Assembly (NCBI RefSeq): GCF_900174585.1
Contig: NZ_FWPT01000002.1
Location: 1-64,000 of the forward strand
DNA: 64,000 nt
DNA from: Parendozoicomonas haliclonae
GTDB lineage: Bacteria; Pseudomonadota; Gammaproteobacteria; Pseudomonadales; Endozoicomonadaceae
Reading direction: 5' to 3'
A model generated the notes under the pieces. The model searched no databases. It was not told the origin of the DNA and saw nothing but the letters and a program-made list of their open reading frames with translations. Shown piece by piece: positions 63,379 to 64,000 of the stretch (its first letter is position 1; every line of letters begins with the position of its first letter). A program made the position numbers and the translations under genes.

Positions 63379-64000
63379 TTATACGCTGGTGCCGCCTACG
63401 GTGATTTCATCAATCTTCAGGGTTGGCTGACCGACACCCACCGGTACTGACTGCCCCTCCTTACCGCAGACACCGACACCGGTATCCAGCTCCAGATCAT
63501 TACCCACCATGGAGACCTTGTTCATCACATCCGGGCCATTGCCAATCAGGGTTGCTCCCTTCACTGGAGCGCCGAGCTTGCCATCCTCAATCAGGTAAGC
63601 CTCACTGGTGGAGAACACAAACTTGCCCGAGGTAATATCCACCTGACCGCCACCCATATTGGCGACATAAATACCTTTCTTCACGGAAGCGATAATTTCT
63701 TCCGGAGCACTTTGCCCGGCCAGCATATAGGTGTTGGTCATCCGCGGCATCGGCAGATGGGCATAGGATTCACGGCGGCCATTGCCAGTAGATTGCACGC
63801 CCATCAGGCGGGCGTTCATCTTGTCCTGCATATAGCCCTTGAGAATACCGTTCTCGATCAGCACCGTGTTATTGGTCGGCACACCTTCGTCGTCCACATT
63901 CAGGGAACCTCGACGGCCGGCAATCGTGCCATCATCGACAATTGTGCACAGTGGTGAGGCGACACGCTCACCAATCCGTCCGGAGTACATGGAGCTGCCT
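63379..64000 (-). CDS. tldD: Metalloprotease TldD, C-terminal part (runs off window)
   Basis: The last ~207 codons of TldD, the catalytic subunit that pairs with TldE/PmbA. The reading frame is open to the window edge, so the start is outside. Visible text: [20 protein letters not shown], the substrate-loop region [35 protein letters not shown], and the C-terminal [16 protein letters not shown]. The zinc-site HExxxH helix lies upstream of the window. A terminator follows. Confidence 0.96.
   Translation of the reverse strand, partial: GSSMYSGRIGERVASPLCTIVDDGTIAGRRGSLNVDDEGVPTNNTVLIENGILKGYMQDKMNARLMGVQSTGNGRRESYAHLPMPRMTNTYMLAGQSAPEEIIASVKKGIYVANMGGGQVDITSGKFVFSTSEAYLIEDGKLGAPVKGATLIGNGPDVMNKVSMVGNDLELDTGVGVCGKEGQSVPVGVGQPTLKIDEITVGGTSV

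Overview
The window is chromosomal DNA from a gammaproteobacterium. It opens with the 5' end of a 16S rRNA gene on the minus strand. Most of the rest is core genes in an order known from Pseudomonas-type genomes: mlaFEDCB-ibaG-murA-hisG-hisD beside a DegS/AlgW protease, yrbG-kdsD-lptCAB-rpoN-hpf-ptsN-rapZ-npr-mgtE, and pmbA-yjgA-tldD. Several large proteins of no recognised family are spliced between these conserved blocks. With the rRNA sequence, this fits a host-associated marine lineage such as Endozoicomonas and relatives. That assignment is inference. No insertion sequence, prophage, CRISPR array or tRNA gene was seen.

Region 1 (1-6.8 kb) holds the 16S gene with its promoter and leader. 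Immediately upstream, in the same direction, are four related genes for helical proteins. I read their repeated ~80-residue modules as resembling eukaryotic death-fold (CARD/DEATH) domains. Two of them carry Pro-rich N termini and share a long conserved core. Region 2 (7-26 kb) carries tyrS, an M23 peptidoglycan endopeptidase overlapping anmK, an amidase/reductase pair, pyrC, rnt, a His-codon-rich leader peptide before a YuiF-type (predicted histidine) transporter, a PIN-PhoH ATPase, a long-chain acyl-CoA synthetase, yaaA, a FadL-type porin, a TRIC-type membrane protein, and folM-folE.

Region 3 (26-37.8 kb) holds a 767-residue membrane-anchored protein of unknown function, kbl-tdh (threonine degradation), cysDN (sulfate activation; CysN has a decayed APS-kinase-like tail), a NADAR-domain protein with basic nuclear-localisation-like clusters, a Nif3 protein, a DegS-type protease and an S51 peptidase. 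Region 4 (37.8-57 kb) is the envelope and cell-wall block: hisD, hisG, murA, ibaG and the Mla phospholipid-transport operon on the minus strand. A 736-residue coiled-coil protein interrupts the junction. The plus-strand LPS-transport, rpoN and nitrogen-PTS operon follows, but it lacks the expected kdsC.

Region 5 (57-64 kb) has two tandem oligopeptide-type solute-binding proteins without permeases, pmbA, yjgA (darP), an unrecognised 245-residue protein and the 3' part of tldD, which runs off the window.

The best candidates for undescribed biology are the four-gene death-fold-like cluster next to the rRNA operon, the histidine leader/attenuator before the transporter, and the NADAR protein with NLS-like tails. 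All functional proposals for these are inference from sequence alone.
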